From an uncultured Altererythrobacter sp. (GTDB lineage: Bacteria > Pseudomonadota > Alphaproteobacteria > Sphingomonadales > Sphingomonadaceae), in NCBI GenBank assembly GCA_946886565.1, contig CAMPIX010000007.1:1-64000 (forward strand): a stretch of DNA of 64,000 nt. Reading direction: 5' to 3'. Shown piece after piece: positions 52,213 through 61,715 of this stretch. The notes under the pieces were generated by a model. It had not been told where the DNA came from. It did not search any database and worked only from the letters and a program-made list of their open reading frames with translations. The translations under genes were made by a program, and so were the position numbers. Every line of letters begins with the position of its first letter. Position 1 is the first letter of the stretch.

Positions 52213-53805
52213 TTAGTCCCGCACCAGCGCCCGCAATGCCTCGATCCGGTCGGCCTCGTGGACCGGCTTGTCCCAGCGCACGCGGTGGATGCGCGGAAAG
52301 CGCATCGCGAGGCCCGACTTGTGGCGCTTGCTTGCATGCACCGAATCGAACGCCACCTCGAACACGAGCGATTTGTCGGTCTCGCGTACCGGACCGAAGC
52401 GGTTGACGGTGTGCGTGCGGACATGGCGGTCGATCTTCCTCAGCTCCTCGTCGCTGAAACCCGAATAGGCCTTGCCCACCGGCAAAAGCTCGGCTCCCGT
52501 GTCCGGGTCGCCGTTCCAGCAGCCGAAGGTATAGTCGGAATAGAAACTGCTGCGCTTGCCGCTTCCGCGCTGCGCGTACATCAGCACGCAGTCGATCAGC
52601 AGCGGATCGCGCTTCCACTTGTACCATAGCCCGGTCCTGCGGCCGGCGACGTAAGGCGAATCGCGGCGCTTGAGCATCAGGCCCTCGATCGCTTCGTCGC
52701 GTGCGCCCTCGCGAATTTTCCCGAGATGGTCGAAGTCGATCGCCTCGACCACTTCGCTCAGGTCGAAGCGATCGTCGGGCAGGCGCGGCATCAGCGCTTC
52801 GAGCCGCGCCCGCCGCTCGGCCCACGGGTGCTCGCGCAAGTCCTCGCCCTCGACGATCAGCGTGTCGTAGAGCCGCACGAAAGCCGGGCTCTCCTCGAGC
52901 ATCTTCTTCGATACGGTTTTGCGCCCGAGCCGCTGCTGGAGCGCGTTGAAACTCGCTGCACCGCCTCTCTCGCCACCTTGGTGCGCGCCCCGCACGAGCA
53001 GCTCGCCGTCGAGCACCGCGTCGAACGGCAGCGCGTCGAGCAGCTCGGGAAAGGCGCCCGAGATATCGTCGCCGCCGCGTGAATAGAGCCGCGTTTCGCC
53101 GCCAATCCGCACGAGCTGGATGCGGATCCCATCCCACTTCCACTCCGCGACGTAGTCTGCCAGGTCGACCACCGTGTCTTCGAGCGGATGCGCGAGCATG
53201 AAAGGACGGAAGGTCGGCAGGCTGGCGGTGTCGGGCGGCGCCTCGCCATGCGCGGCCCAGGCGAACAGCTCGGGATAGGGCGGGGCGAGCCCGTGCCAGT
53301 GCTCCTCGACCTCCTCCACCGGAACCTCGAACGCTTGCGCGAAGGCGACTTTCGCGAGCCGTGCCGACACCCCGATCCGCATCGCGCCCGTCGCGAGCTT
53401 GAGCAGCGCGTAACGCCCCGAAGCGTCGAGCCGGTCGAGCAGTTTCGCAAGCTCGGTCGGCGCGGTCTTGCGGTTCATGTCCGAAAGCGCTTCGACGGCT
53501 TGTGAGACGCTCGGCGGGTTCGGCGGCTCCTCGCCCGCGGGCCACAGCAGGCTCGCGGTCTCGGCCGTATCGCCAACGAAATCGCGGCTCAACGCCCACA
53601 GCACCGGGTCGATCCGATCCTGCATCAGGTTGCGGATCGTGCTCGACTTGACCGCGGGAAAGTCGAGCCCGTCGGTCAGCGCCGCGAGCGCCCAGCCGCG
53701 GTCCGGATCGGGCGTCTCGCGCAGGTATTCGGCGATCAGCCGCAGCTTCTCGTTGCGGCTGCGGGTATAGACCAGCGCATCGATCAGGGCGGCGAAGCGC
53801 TCCAT
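52213..53805 (-). CDS. ATP-dependent DNA ligase (cisplatin damage response type)
   Basis: The 530-aa ligase has an N-terminal alpha-helical DNA-binding domain (residues about 1-200). The adenylation domain has the nucleotide-binding lysine K223 in EWKWDGIRIQ, then VLDGELLVRG, FVRLYDTLIVEG and GLMLKRRDSPYVAGR. An OB domain is last. It seals nicks with ATP. NCBI-type names link it with an MBL exonuclease, which is the next gene upstream here. Lhr helicase and PdeM, the usual cluster partners, are not seen. The start 53805 lies 11 bases from a long inverted repeat. Confidence 0.9.
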   Translation of the reverse strand: MERFAALIDALVYTRSRNEKLRLIAEYLRETPDPDRGWALAALTDGLDFPAVKSSTIRNLMQDRIDPVLWALSRDFVGDTAETASLLWPAGEEPPNPPSVSQAVEALSDMNRKTAPTELAKLLDRLDASGRYALLKLATGAMRIGVSARLAKVAFAQAFEVPVEEVEEHWHGLAPPYPELFAWAAHGEAPPDTASLPTFRPFMLAHPLEDTVVDLADYVAEWKWDGIRIQLVRIGGETRLYSRGGDDISGAFPELLDALPFDAVLDGELLVRGAHQGGERGGAASFNALQQRLGRKTVSKKMLEESPAFVRLYDTLIVEGEDLREHPWAERRARLEALMPRLPDDRFDLSEVVEAIDFDHLGKIREGARDEAIEGLMLKRRDSPYVAGRRTGLWYKWKRDPLLIDCVLMYAQRGSGKRSSFYSDYTFGCWNGDPDTGAELLPVGKAYSGFSDEELRKIDRHVRTHTVNRFGPVRETDKSLVFEVAFDSVHASKRHKSGLAMRFPRIHRVRWDKPVHEADRIEALRALVRD

Positions 53806-53815
53806 CAGATTATGG

Positions 53816-54043
53816 ACTCACGCGGAAACGCGGAGACGTGGAGTTTTTGGCGCTCACAGAGGCGCAGAGGCACAGAGAGAAATGGCCCGCAGCGAAGCCG
53901 CTTTCGAATATCCGCTTCTGCGCTCGAACGGTGCGCTTCGCATCCGACAAGGCGGCTTCGTCGCAGCTCCCCTCTGCGCCTCTGCGCCTCTGTGAGCGCC
54001 CCGGCAGGCAAGCCACTCCGCGTCTTTGCGTCTCCGCGTGACA
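53816..54043. repeat. Long imperfect inverted repeat between ligase and exonuclease genes
   Basis: The inner arms are exact: 53849-53870 (GGCGCTCACAGAGGCGCAGA, then two more bases) pairs with 53979-54000. The outer arms TCACGCGGAAACGCGGAGAC (from 53818) and its near-inverse at 54016-54042 are less perfect. The whole element is about 230 bp. The central 108 bp contain no obvious open reading frame. This GCAGAGGCGCAGAGG type of repeat occurs in many proteobacterial genomes. It fills the 240-bp gap between two genes of one functional pair on the same strand. Confidence 0.78.
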
Positions 54044-54045
54044 CT

Positions 54046-55050
54046 CTAGTCATCCTCGTCCTCGTACCCGACCAGTGCCAATGCCCGCGCGCGGCGCTGG
54101 TGGAGCTGGTGCCAGCGCAGCAACGCTTCCTCGCGGCCGTGGGTGATCCAGGTCTCGTGCGGATCGACCTCTTCCACCGTGCGCGTGAGCTCGCCCCAGT
54201 CGGCGTGGTCGGAGATCACCAGCGGCAGCTCGACGTTGCGCTGGCGGGCGCGCTGGCGCACGCGCATCCAGCCCGACGCCATGGCGGTGATCGGATCGGG
54301 CAGGCGGCGGCTCCAGCGGTCGTTGAGCGCCGAGGGCGGGCAGATCACGGCGTGCCCGCGCATCTCGTCCTTGCCCGCGTCGCTCACCAGCCGTAGCTCG
54401 CCCAGATCGACGCCGAAGTCTTCGTAAAGACGGCACATCTTCTCCATCGCACCGTGAAGATAGATCGGTTGCGTGTGTCCGGCGCGGCGAAGCTCGGCGA
54501 TCACTCGCTGCGCCTTGCCGAGCGCATAAGCGCCGACGAGTACGCACCGGTCGGAGTGCGCGGCGAGGCGGTCGAGCAACTTGCCGATCTCATGCTCGAT
54601 CGGCGGATGGCGGAACAGCGGCAGGCCGAACGTCGCCTCGGTGATAAAGATGTCGCAGGGTATCACCTCGAACGGCGGGCAGGTAGGATCGGGCCGTCGC
54701 TTGTAGTCGCCGGTGATCACCACGCGCTCGCCCGCGTGTTCGAGCAGGATCTGGGCGCTGCCGAGCACGTGGCCTGCCGGCAGGTAGGTCGCATCCACCT
54801 CGCCGGGCAGGCGCAGGGTCTCGCCGTAGGCGACCGGCACCGCCCCGTCCGAAGTCGCGTAGCGCAACTTCATGATCGCCAGCGTCTCGGGCGTTGCCAC
54901 CGTGCGACCGTGCCCACCGCGCGCGTGATCGGCGTGGCCGTGGGTCACCAGCGCGTGGCCGACCGGACGAGAGGGATCGATCCAGCAATCGGCGGGCACC
55001 ACGTGGATGCCGTGCGGCTCGGGCCGGATCCATGATGTCGCGGTGATCAT
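54046..55050 (-). CDS. Ligase-associated DNA damage response exonuclease (MBL fold)
   Basis: The 334-aa protein has the metallo-beta-lactamase/beta-CASP metal motif THGHADHA (H37, H39, D41, H42), then YLPAGHVLGSAQILLEH and VVITGDYKRRPD. The tail ends in VISDHADWGEL with a further His-Asp pair. Such SNM1-like nucleases act with an ATP-dependent ligase in repair. The downstream ligase, separated only by the inverted repeat, is its expected partner. The start ATG 55050 is the first in frame. Confidence 0.88.
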   Translation of the reverse strand: MITATSWIRPEPHGIHVVPADCWIDPSRPVGHALVTHGHADHARGGHGRTVATPETLAIMKLRYATSDGAVPVAYGETLRLPGEVDATYLPAGHVLGSAQILLEHAGERVVITGDYKRRPDPTCPPFEVIPCDIFITEATFGLPLFRHPPIEHEIGKLLDRLAAHSDRCVLVGAYALGKAQRVIAELRRAGHTQPIYLHGAMEKMCRLYEDFGVDLGELRLVSDAGKDEMRGHAVICPPSALNDRWSRRLPDPITAMASGWMRVRQRARQRNVELPLVISDHADWGELTRTVEEVDPHETWITHGREEALLRWHQLHQRRARALALVGYEDEDD

Positions 55051-55158
55051 CGTCTCGGAACACGATCCTCTTGGCAGGAGCGCGGATCATGGCGGGTCCG
55101 CGCCAATGGCGTCCATTAATTCCTTGTTGCGCAAAAAGGTCCGTCTTACGGAGCAACG

Positions 55159-56181
55159 ATGGGTATCGAATACTCCGTTCGCCCCTTCGACGGCGAGATC
55201 GCGCGCGCCTATCTCGATCTGTTTCCCGAGGATCGCGACCGGAAGCAGGAAGCGCTTCTGCATTGGCGGTTCGGCGACACTCCGCAAGGACGCGGACAGT
55301 TCGGCCTTGCCGTCGATGACGGGCGGATCGTGGGGATGATCGGCCTGATCCCGGTCGCGTTGCAAGCCGGACGCGACACCCGCCCGGCCTTTCAGGCGGT
55401 CGATACGATCGTCGATCCGGCTTACCGGGGGCGCGGTCTATTCGGCGGAATGGGCACGGAAATCCAGAATCACCCCGAAGTCCACGGCGCCGAGGTTCTG
55501 TGGGGATTTCCCAATGCGAGCGCCGCGCGCGGGTGGTTCGGCCGAATGGCCTGGGACAATTTCGGCGAGGTCCCTTTTCTCTTCCGTCCCTTGCAGGCGG
55601 GGTACTTCCTCAAGCGAGCGATATCGGCCCTCGGGCGCGTGAAGCTCCCGCTGTATTTCGGGCGCGGCGAGCCCAATCGGCAAATCGATCGGCTCGATCA
55701 GCGGGCCCAAAGCCTCGTCGATGCATTCGCCGCGCGTTTCGCGGTGGGGCAACGCCGGAGCGTCGAGTGGCTCAACTGGCGGCTCTTCGACAAGCCGGCG
55801 GGGGACTATCGCGTCTATACCCATGGCGATCGGGATATCGACGCCCTGCTCGCGGTCGCATATCGAGAGAAGCATGGCGGCCGGGTGCTCTACGTCATGG
55901 AAGCGATGAGCAAGCCGTCGGCCGACGACGCGCTGAAGGCGATGATCGAGGCCGAGCTCGGCCAGGCGACGCGCTCGGGGTGCGATGTCGCGCTTGCCTG
56001 GGCTCCGCCCGGGGCGCCCAACCGCGCAATCCTGCGTTCCGCCGGTCTCGTGACATTGCCCCGCAAGCTCAGGCCGATCGAACTGAACTTCGGCGCGCGC
56101 TTGATGACGGACAACGCACCTGCTGCGGCGAGAGAAGGCGAAAACTGGTACCTGAGCTATCTCGATTCCGACACGGTGTGA
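55159..56181 (+). CDS. GNAT-like acetyltransferase protein (340 aa)
   Basis: The 340-aa protein has an N-terminal GNAT fold (MGIEYSVRPFDGEIARAYLD, DTIVDPAYRGRGLFGGMG) as a probable acetyl-CoA site. A longer C-terminal part (about 130-340) follows, with a second mixed alpha/beta region (LYVMEAMSKPSADDALKAMI). It is twice the usual GNAT length, so it may be a double-GNAT fold or have a capping domain. The substrate is unknown. It converges with clpA. Confidence 0.72.
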   Translation: MGIEYSVRPFDGEIARAYLDLFPEDRDRKQEALLHWRFGDTPQGRGQFGLAVDDGRIVGMIGLIPVALQAGRDTRPAFQAVDTIVDPAYRGRGLFGGMGTEIQNHPEVHGAEVLWGFPNASAARGWFGRMAWDNFGEVPFLFRPLQAGYFLKRAISALGRVKLPLYFGRGEPNRQIDRLDQRAQSLVDAFAARFAVGQRRSVEWLNWRLFDKPAGDYRVYTHGDRDIDALLAVAYREKHGGRVLYVMEAMSKPSADDALKAMIEAELGQATRSGCDVALAWAPPGAPNRAILRSAGLVTLPRKLRPIELNFGARLMTDNAPAAAREGENWYLSYLDSDTV

Positions 56182-56184
56182 TCG

Positions 56185-58563
56185 TCAATCCTCTGTGTCG
56201 GACAGGCTCCCTTCGTCCGATCCCGCGCCCGTCTCCGATTCTCGCTCCGATTTGCGCGCAGTCGCCTTCTTCGCCTTGCGCTTCGGCTTGGCCTTGGGCG
56301 GCGCCGGCGTCAGCTCGAAAGCGGGCTTACCGTCCTTGACGCTCACATGGACCTCGCCGCCGTCGGCGAGCTTGCCGAACAGCAGCTCCTCGGCGAGCGG
56401 CTGCTTGATCTTCTCCTGAATCAGCCGGCCCATCGGGCGCGCCCCGTAGAGGCGGTCGTAACCCTTGTCCGCCAGCCACTCGCGCGCATCCTTGTCGAAC
56501 TGGACGTGCACGTTGTGCTCGGCGAGCTGGAGCTCGAGCTGGAGGATGAACTTGTCGACCACTCGCGCCACCGTGCTCTTGCCGAGGTAGCCGAATGGCA
56601 CGATCGCATCGAGGCGGTTGCGGAATTCCGGCGTGAACATCTTCTTCACCGCTTCTTCGCCCGCGTCCTCCTTGCTCACGTCGCCGAAGCCGATGCCCTG
56701 GCGCGCCATGTCGGCCGCGCCGGCATTGGTGGTCATGATCAGCACGACGTTGCGGAAATCGACCGTCTTGCCGTGATGGTCGGTCAGCCGCCCGTTATCC
56801 ATCACCTGCAGCAGGATATTGAACAGATCGGGGTGCGCCTTCTCGATCTCGTCGAGCAGCAGCACGCAGTGCGGGTTTTGGTCGACCGCGTCTGTGAGCA
56901 GGCCGCCCTGATCGTAGCCGACGTAGCCCGGGGGCGCACCGATCAGGCGCGAGACGCTGTGACGTTCCATGTATTCGGACATGTCGAAGCGCTTGAGCTC
57001 GATGCCCATGACCGAGGCGAGCTGGCGCGCGACCTCGGTCTTGCCGACGCCGGTGGGGCCGGTGAAGAGGAAGCTGCCGATCGGCTTGTCGGGATCGCGC
57101 AGGCCCGCGCGGCTCAATTTCATCGCGGTGGAGAGCCGCTGGATCGCCTGATCCTGCCCGAACACGACGTGCTTCAGGTCGCGTTCGAGGTTCTCGAGCG
57201 CCTTCTTGTCGTCGCTCGACACGGTCTTGGGCGGGATACGCGCCATGGTCGCGATCACCGCCTCGATCTCGCGCGCGGTGATCTTCTTCTTGCGCCGGCT
57301 GGGCGGCACGAGCATCTGCATCGCGCCGACCTCGTCGATCACGTCGATCGCCTTGTCGGGCAGCTTGCGGTCGTTGATGTAGCGCGCGGAGAGCTCGACC
57401 GCGGTCTTGAGCGCGTCGGGCGTGTACTTGACTTTGTGGTGATCCTCGAACGCGGTCCTGAGGCCCTTGAGGATTTTGATCGTGTCCTCGATCGTCGGTT
57501 CGTTCACGTCGATTTTCTGGAACCGGCGCAGCAGCGCGCGGTCCTTCTCGAAGTGGTTGCGGAATTCCTTGTAGGTGGTCGAGCCGACGCAGCGGATCGC
57601 CCCGCTCGACAGCGCGGGCTTGAGCAGGTTGCTCGCGTCCATCGCCCCGCCGCTCGTCGCGCCGGCGCCGATCACGGTGTGGATCTCGTCAATGAACAGG
57701 ATCGCGTCGGGCATGCCCTCAAGCTCGTTGACGACCTGCTTCAGCCGTTCCTCGAAGTCGCCACGATAGCGCGTGCCCGCGAGCAGCGCGCCCATGTCGA
57801 GCGAATAGATCACCGCGTCGATCAGCACCCCGGGTACGTCGCCCTCGACGATCTTGCGCGCGAGGCCCTCGGCGATTGCAGTCTTGCCGACTCCCGGATC
57901 GCCCACGTAGAGCGGGTTGTTCTTGCTCCGGCGACAAAGGATCTGGATCGTGCGGTCGACTTCCGGCCCGCGGCCGATCAGCGGATCGACCTTACCGGCT
58001 TCGGCCTTGGCGTTGAGATTGACCGTGAACTGGTCGAGCGCGGTTTCCTTCTTGTTGTCGGCCTTGTCCTCGGACTTGGTGCTTTCGTCCGATCCTTGCG
58101 CGCTGCGGGCCTCGAGCTGCTTGCCGCCCTTGCCGATGCCGTGGCTGATGAAGCTCACCGCATCCAGGCGGCTCATATCCTGCTGCTGGAGGAAATAGAC
58201 CGCGTAGCTGTCGCGCTCGGAGAACAGCGCGACGAGCACGTTCGCGCCGGTCACGGTGTCCCTGCCGCTCGACTGGACGTGCAGGATCGCGCGCTGGATC
58301 ACCCGCTGGAAGCCCGCGGTGGGCTGTGGGTCGCCGTCGTCCTCGGTTTTGAGCGACTGGTATTCCTGATCGAGATACTGGCGCACCGCCTCGCCCAGTT
58401 CGTCGATATCGACCCCGCAGGCGGCCATGACCTGCGCCGCGTCCTCGTCGTCCACCAGCGCCAGCAACAAGTGCTCGAGCGTGGCGTATTCGTGTCGCCG
58501 TTCGCTCGCGCCGGCGAGCGCGGCGTGGAGGGTCTTCTCAAGGTTTTGGGCGAAACTTGGCAT
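56185..58563 (-). CDS. clpA: ATP-dependent Clp protease ATPase subunit ClpA
   Basis: The 792-aa AAA+ unfoldase has an N-domain ([16 protein letters not shown], residues about 1-145). AAA module 1 has GDPGVGKTA (221-228), and a second Walker [10 protein letters not shown] lies near residue 500, with [12 protein letters not shown] and [11 protein letters not shown]. The C-terminal lysine-rich tail ([15 protein letters not shown]) is an unusual feature. It feeds proteins to ClpP. No clpS adaptor gene is adjacent on its 5' side, unlike in many alphaproteobacteria. The start at 58563 gives the normal N-domain. Confidence 0.94.
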   Translation of the reverse strand: MPSFAQNLEKTLHAALAGASERRHEYATLEHLLLALVDDEDAAQVMAACGVDIDELGEAVRQYLDQEYQSLKTEDDGDPQPTAGFQRVIQRAILHVQSSGRDTVTGANVLVALFSERDSYAVYFLQQQDMSRLDAVSFISHGIGKGGKQLEARSAQGSDESTKSEDKADNKKETALDQFTVNLNAKAEAGKVDPLIGRGPEVDRTIQILCRRSKNNPLYVGDPGVGKTAIAEGLARKIVEGDVPGVLIDAVIYSLDMGALLAGTRYRGDFEERLKQVVNELEGMPDAILFIDEIHTVIGAGATSGGAMDASNLLKPALSSGAIRCVGSTTYKEFRNHFEKDRALLRRFQKIDVNEPTIEDTIKILKGLRTAFEDHHKVKYTPDALKTAVELSARYINDRKLPDKAIDVIDEVGAMQMLVPPSRRKKKITAREIEAVIATMARIPPKTVSSDDKKALENLERDLKHVVFGQDQAIQRLSTAMKLSRAGLRDPDKPIGSFLFTGPTGVGKTEVARQLASVMGIELKRFDMSEYMERHSVSRLIGAPPGYVGYDQGGLLTDAVDQNPHCVLLLDEIEKAHPDLFNILLQVMDNGRLTDHHGKTVDFRNVVLIMTTNAGAADMARQGIGFGDVSKEDAGEEAVKKMFTPEFRNRLDAIVPFGYLGKSTVARVVDKFILQLELQLAEHNVHVQFDKDAREWLADKGYDRLYGARPMGRLIQEKIKQPLAEELLFGKLADGGEVHVSVKDGKPAFELTPAPPKAKPKRKAKKATARKSERESETGAGSDEGSLSDTED

Positions 58564-58674
58564 TCTATCGGTCTTTCGTGGCGAAAAGCGGATTCCCCCG
58601 GTTGAGGGAATATGAAGCAATGCGGTTAACGGAACCTATATGGGCGCGGCCGTCCGGAATGCGAACGGCCCGCT

Positions 58675-58878
58675 TCACGAGGTCGGCTTTCGGAACAGCG
58701 CGTCGGCCGCGTCGCGGTGCGCGGCCGAGGTGAGGCGATGTTTCTCGGTGCGCGCGATCTCGCGCTCGAGCAGCGAGATGCGCTCGGCCAGCTCGTCTTG
58801 CGAATAGGGCGAGAGGTCCTCGGCGGCGAGCTTGCTCGCGGCGTCGCCCCGGGGGCGCGGACGGTCGTCCTCTTCCAT
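58675..58878 (-). CDS. DUF1192 family small protein
   Basis: The 67-aa protein has the DUF1192 core, LSPYSQDELAERISLLEREI, with a helical coiled part that follows. ATG 58878 gives MEEDDRPRPRGD. The family is alphaproteobacterial, short, and of unknown function. It is just upstream of clpA on the same strand, with a 111-bp gap that includes a GGCCGT...ACGGCC hairpin (about 58648-58670). Confidence 0.75.
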   Translation of the reverse strand: MEEDDRPRPRGDAASKLAAEDLSPYSQDELAERISLLEREIARTEKHRLTSAAHRDAADALFRKPTS

Positions 58879-58970
58879 CGCACTGCAATGTCGCAAGCCG
58901 CCGTGCTTGCTGTCAATGGTCCAGCGCGTTAGGTGCGCGAGCGTGACGGCGCGGCCACAGGGGGAAGCGA

Positions 58971-59993
58971 ATGAGCGATCGGGATTCCGGGCCTGTTCCC
59001 GAACAGATGACCGCGATCGGATTCGATGCGCCGGGCGGGCCCGAGGTGCTTCGGGCCGAAACGGTTCCCGTCCCGCGGCCTGGCGAAGGGCAAGTGCTGC
59101 TGCGCGTCGCCTATGCCGGGGTCAACCGGCCCGACGTAGCCCAGCGCCAGGGCCTCTACCCGCCGCCTCCCGGCGCCTCGCCCTTGCCGGGGCTCGAGGT
59201 TTCCGGGACGATTGTCGCAGTCGGCGACGGCTTGCCCGAGGAATACGTCGGTGAACGCTACTGCGCGCTCGTCTCTGGCGGTGGTTATGCCGAATATTGC
59301 CTTGCGCACATCGGCCATTGCCTGCCCGTGTCGGAGGGGATGCCGATGGCCGAAGCCGCCGCGATCCCCGAGACTCTGTTCACCGTGTGGCACAATGTGT
59401 TCGAACGTGGCTGGGCAACCGAAGGCGAAACGCTTCTGGTCCACGGTGGTACCAGCGGGATCGGCACGATGGCGACGATGCTCGCCAAGGCTTTCGGGCT
59501 TGCGGTGATCACGACTTGCGGTGACGAAGCCAAATGCGCGGCTTCGCGCAAGTTCGGGGCCGACCTCGCGATCAACTACCGCGAGCGGGATTTCGTCGAG
59601 GCGGTGCAGGAGTTCACCGGCGGCAAAGGGGTCGAGATCGTGCTCGACATGGTCTCGGGCGAGTACGTCGCGCGCAACATGAAGTGCATGGCGATCGACG
59701 GGCGCCACGTCACCATCGCGGTGCTCGGCGGAATGAAGGCGGAGATCAACATGGCAGTGGTGATGAGCCGCCGCTACACGATGACCGGATCGACGCTGCG
59801 CCCGCGCTCCGACGCGTTCAAGACGCTCCTCGCGGGCGAGATCGAGAGCAACGTCTGGCCGCTGTTCGAGGCCGGCACTTTGCGCCCGGTGATGGACCGC
59901 AGCTTCCCGCTGGCCGAAGCCGCCGCGGCGCACGCGCACATGGAAGCAGGCGACCACGTGGGCAAGATCGTGCTAGAAGTCGCGGGCGACTGA
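58971..59993 (+). CDS. NAD(P)H quinone oxidoreductase (PIG3-type MDR family)
   Basis: The 340-aa zinc-free medium-chain dehydrogenase/reductase has RVAYAGVNRPDVAQRQGLYP, LVHGGTSGIGTMATMLAKAF as the nucleotide-binding loop, and EIVLDMVSGEYVARNMKCMA. The N-terminal motif and lack of zinc ligands place it near PIG3/quinone oxidoreductases. It likely reduces quinones with NADPH. A GST gene follows 22 bp later, so a detoxification operon is plausible. Confidence 0.85.
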   Translation: MSDRDSGPVPEQMTAIGFDAPGGPEVLRAETVPVPRPGEGQVLLRVAYAGVNRPDVAQRQGLYPPPPGASPLPGLEVSGTIVAVGDGLPEEYVGERYCALVSGGGYAEYCLAHIGHCLPVSEGMPMAEAAAIPETLFTVWHNVFERGWATEGETLLVHGGTSGIGTMATMLAKAFGLAVITTCGDEAKCAASRKFGADLAINYRERDFVEAVQEFTGGKGVEIVLDMVSGEYVARNMKCMAIDGRHVTIAVLGGMKAEINMAVVMSRRYTMTGSTLRPRSDAFKTLLAGEIESNVWPLFEAGTLRPVMDRSFPLAEAAAAHAHMEAGDHVGKIVLEVAGD

Positions 59994-60015
59994 CGTTTCA
60001 TCGCACGGAGGCGGT

Positions 60016-60642
60016 ATGGAAACGCTCACCCTCCACGAAGACCCGCGCAGCGGGAACTGCTACAAGATCAGGCTCACCGCCGCGCTGCTCGGTGTAGCGC
60101 TCGACTTGCGCCGCTACGACATCATGGCGGGCGAGACGCGGAGTCCCGAATTCCTCGCACACGTCAACGGCAACGGGCGCATCCCGGTACTCGAGATCGG
60201 CACTGGCGAGGGCGCGCGCTTCCTGCCCGAGAGCAATGCTGCGTGCTGGTATCTCTCCGAAGGCAGTGCGCTGATACCCGGTGACCGCTTCGGCCGGGCC
60301 GATATGCTGCGCTGGATGTTCTTCGAACAGTATAACCACGAGCCGAACGTCGCGACGCTGCGCTTCTGGCTGCGGTTCGTGGGCGAGGATAACCTGAGCG
60401 AATACCAATGGGCGCAGATCATGCCGAAGCGGATCGCGGGGCAGGATGCGCTGCGGCTGATGGATCGACACCTTGCCGATCGCGACTGGTTCGTCGGCGA
60501 CGCGATTACGCTCGCCGACATCGCGCTCTACGCCTACACCCACGTTGCCGGCGAAGGCGGCTTCGCGCTTGGTGATTTCCCGCACATCGGCGCCTGGCTG
60601 GAGCGCATAGCCGCGCTCGATCGCTACGTTCCGATGGAATGA
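60016..60642 (+). CDS. Glutathione S-transferase family protein
   Basis: The 208-aa protein has a thioredoxin-like N-terminal domain (METLTLHEDPRSGNCYKIRL; GNGRIPVLEI holds the cis-Pro; LPESNAACWYL binds the gamma-Glu) and an all-helical C-terminal domain (DRDWFVGDAITLADIALYAY). The substrate is unknown. It is probably co-transcribed with the preceding quinone oxidoreductase. Downstream, 269 bp hold no gene except a hairpin at 60867. Confidence 0.88.
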   Translation: METLTLHEDPRSGNCYKIRLTAALLGVALDLRRYDIMAGETRSPEFLAHVNGNGRIPVLEIGTGEGARFLPESNAACWYLSEGSALIPGDRFGRADMLRWMFFEQYNHEPNVATLRFWLRFVGEDNLSEYQWAQIMPKRIAGQDALRLMDRHLADRDWFVGDAITLADIALYAYTHVAGEGGFALGDFPHIGAWLERIAALDRYVPME

Positions 60643-60866
60643 CGCCGAATGGTGGCGCGTGTCGCCGAAGTGTCGCCGCGCCCTGAGGCGACAATAATCA
60701 ATGCCTTGCCACCGTTCGCGCCAATACGTTCGTGCGGTGACGATGCCGTTCGCGACAGCGGCGACCTGCCGGTTAGTTGCGGGCTTTGCCTCCCATACGG
60801 AGAAGCCGATCACCGCCAGAACGCTTGCGCTCGTTCCGTGCATGGCCTAGATCGACCGCACGCTAT

Positions 60867-60888
60867 GGCCGCTCCGCGAGGGGCGGCC
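60867..60888 (+). terminator. Hairpin with T-rich tail just upstream of trcR
   Basis: A 9-bp stem GGCCGCTCC/GGGGCGGCC (one G-T pair) with a GCGA loop is followed by CTTATATTTT. It lies 24 bases before the trcR ATG and 225 bases after the GST stop. It looks like an intrinsic terminator for the GST transcript, but because it is in the trcR leader it could be an attenuator. The GCGA loop matches that of the rpsI terminator. Confidence 0.6.
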
Positions 60889-60911
60889 CTTATATTTTCA
60901 GGACACTCGAC

Positions 60912-61625
60912 ATGGCCCAACCAACCCCGCTGATGCCGCACGCGACCGCCACCTGGCTGGTGGACAACACCTCGCTGAGCTTCACCCAGATCGCTGAATT
61001 CTGCGGTCTGCACATTCTCGAGGTCCAGGCCATGGCCGACGATCTTGCGGGCAGCAAGTACACCGGCCGCGATCCGGTGCATTCAGGCGAGCTGACGCAG
61101 GAGGAGATCGAGCGCGGCCAGGCCGATGCCGACTATGCGCTCAAGATGCACAAGGCGCCGGTCGAAGTTACCCGCACCAAGGGGCCTCGCTATACCCCGG
61201 TGTCCAAGCGGCAGGACAAGCCGGATGGAATCGCCTGGATCCTGCGCAGTCATCCGGAAATCTCCGACGCGCAGATATCCAAGCTGATCGGCACCACGCG
61301 CAACACGATTACTGCGATACGCGAGCGCAGCCACTGGAACATCCAGAACATTCAGCCAAAAGACCCGGTGACGCTCGGCCTGTGTTCGCAGCGCGAGCTC
61401 GACGCGGTCGTGGCCAAGGCCGCGAAGAAGGCCGGGGCCGGGACCGAGGGCGAACCCGTTCCAACGGTCGATTCGGGCAGCGATCGCGAAAAGCTGATCG
61501 CCGAACTGCGCGCCGAGCGCGAAGCGAACGAAAAGGCTGCCGCCGAAGCGGCGCAGGAAGCCGAAGCCGCCGCCTGGCTCGAAGCCAAGCGCGCCGCTGA
61601 GGGCGAGGGCGAAGAATCACTCTAA
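60912..61625 (+). CDS. trcR: Cell-cycle transcription regulator TrcR (DUF1013)
   Basis: The 237-aa protein has the DUF1013 N-terminal domain (PLMPHATATWLVDNTSLSFT, QIAEFCGLHILEVQAMADD), a middle helix-turn-helix-like part (SDAQISKLIGTTRNTITAIR), and a long alanine/glutamate-rich C-terminal helix (about 190-237). TrcR is an essential cell-cycle factor in Caulobacter. The membership is clear from conserved sequence, and the role is by analogy. A terminator-like hairpin precedes it. Confidence 0.85.
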   Translation: MAQPTPLMPHATATWLVDNTSLSFTQIAEFCGLHILEVQAMADDLAGSKYTGRDPVHSGELTQEEIERGQADADYALKMHKAPVEVTRTKGPRYTPVSKRQDKPDGIAWILRSHPEISDAQISKLIGTTRNTITAIRERSHWNIQNIQPKDPVTLGLCSQRELDAVVAKAAKKAGAGTEGEPVPTVDSGSDREKLIAELRAEREANEKAAAEAAQEAEAAAWLEAKRAAEGEGEESL

Positions 61626-61715
61626 TTCGTTGAGGGCGGCGCGATCGAAAAGGTCCCGGATCCTCGGGCAGGAAAATCCTTGCTCTCGAACGCACCTTGA
61701 CGCATCCATGCTTAC

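Noticed and set aside
56347..58605. Long open frame opposite clpA
   Set aside because: It mirrors the clpA coding strand and lacks any recognisable domain or ribosome binding site. GC-rich DNA has few stops on the opposite strand.
58648..58670. GGCCGT...ACGGCC hairpin between DUF1192 and clpA as a terminator
   Set aside because: The stem is short and no T-run follows on the minus strand, so transcription probably reads through into clpA.
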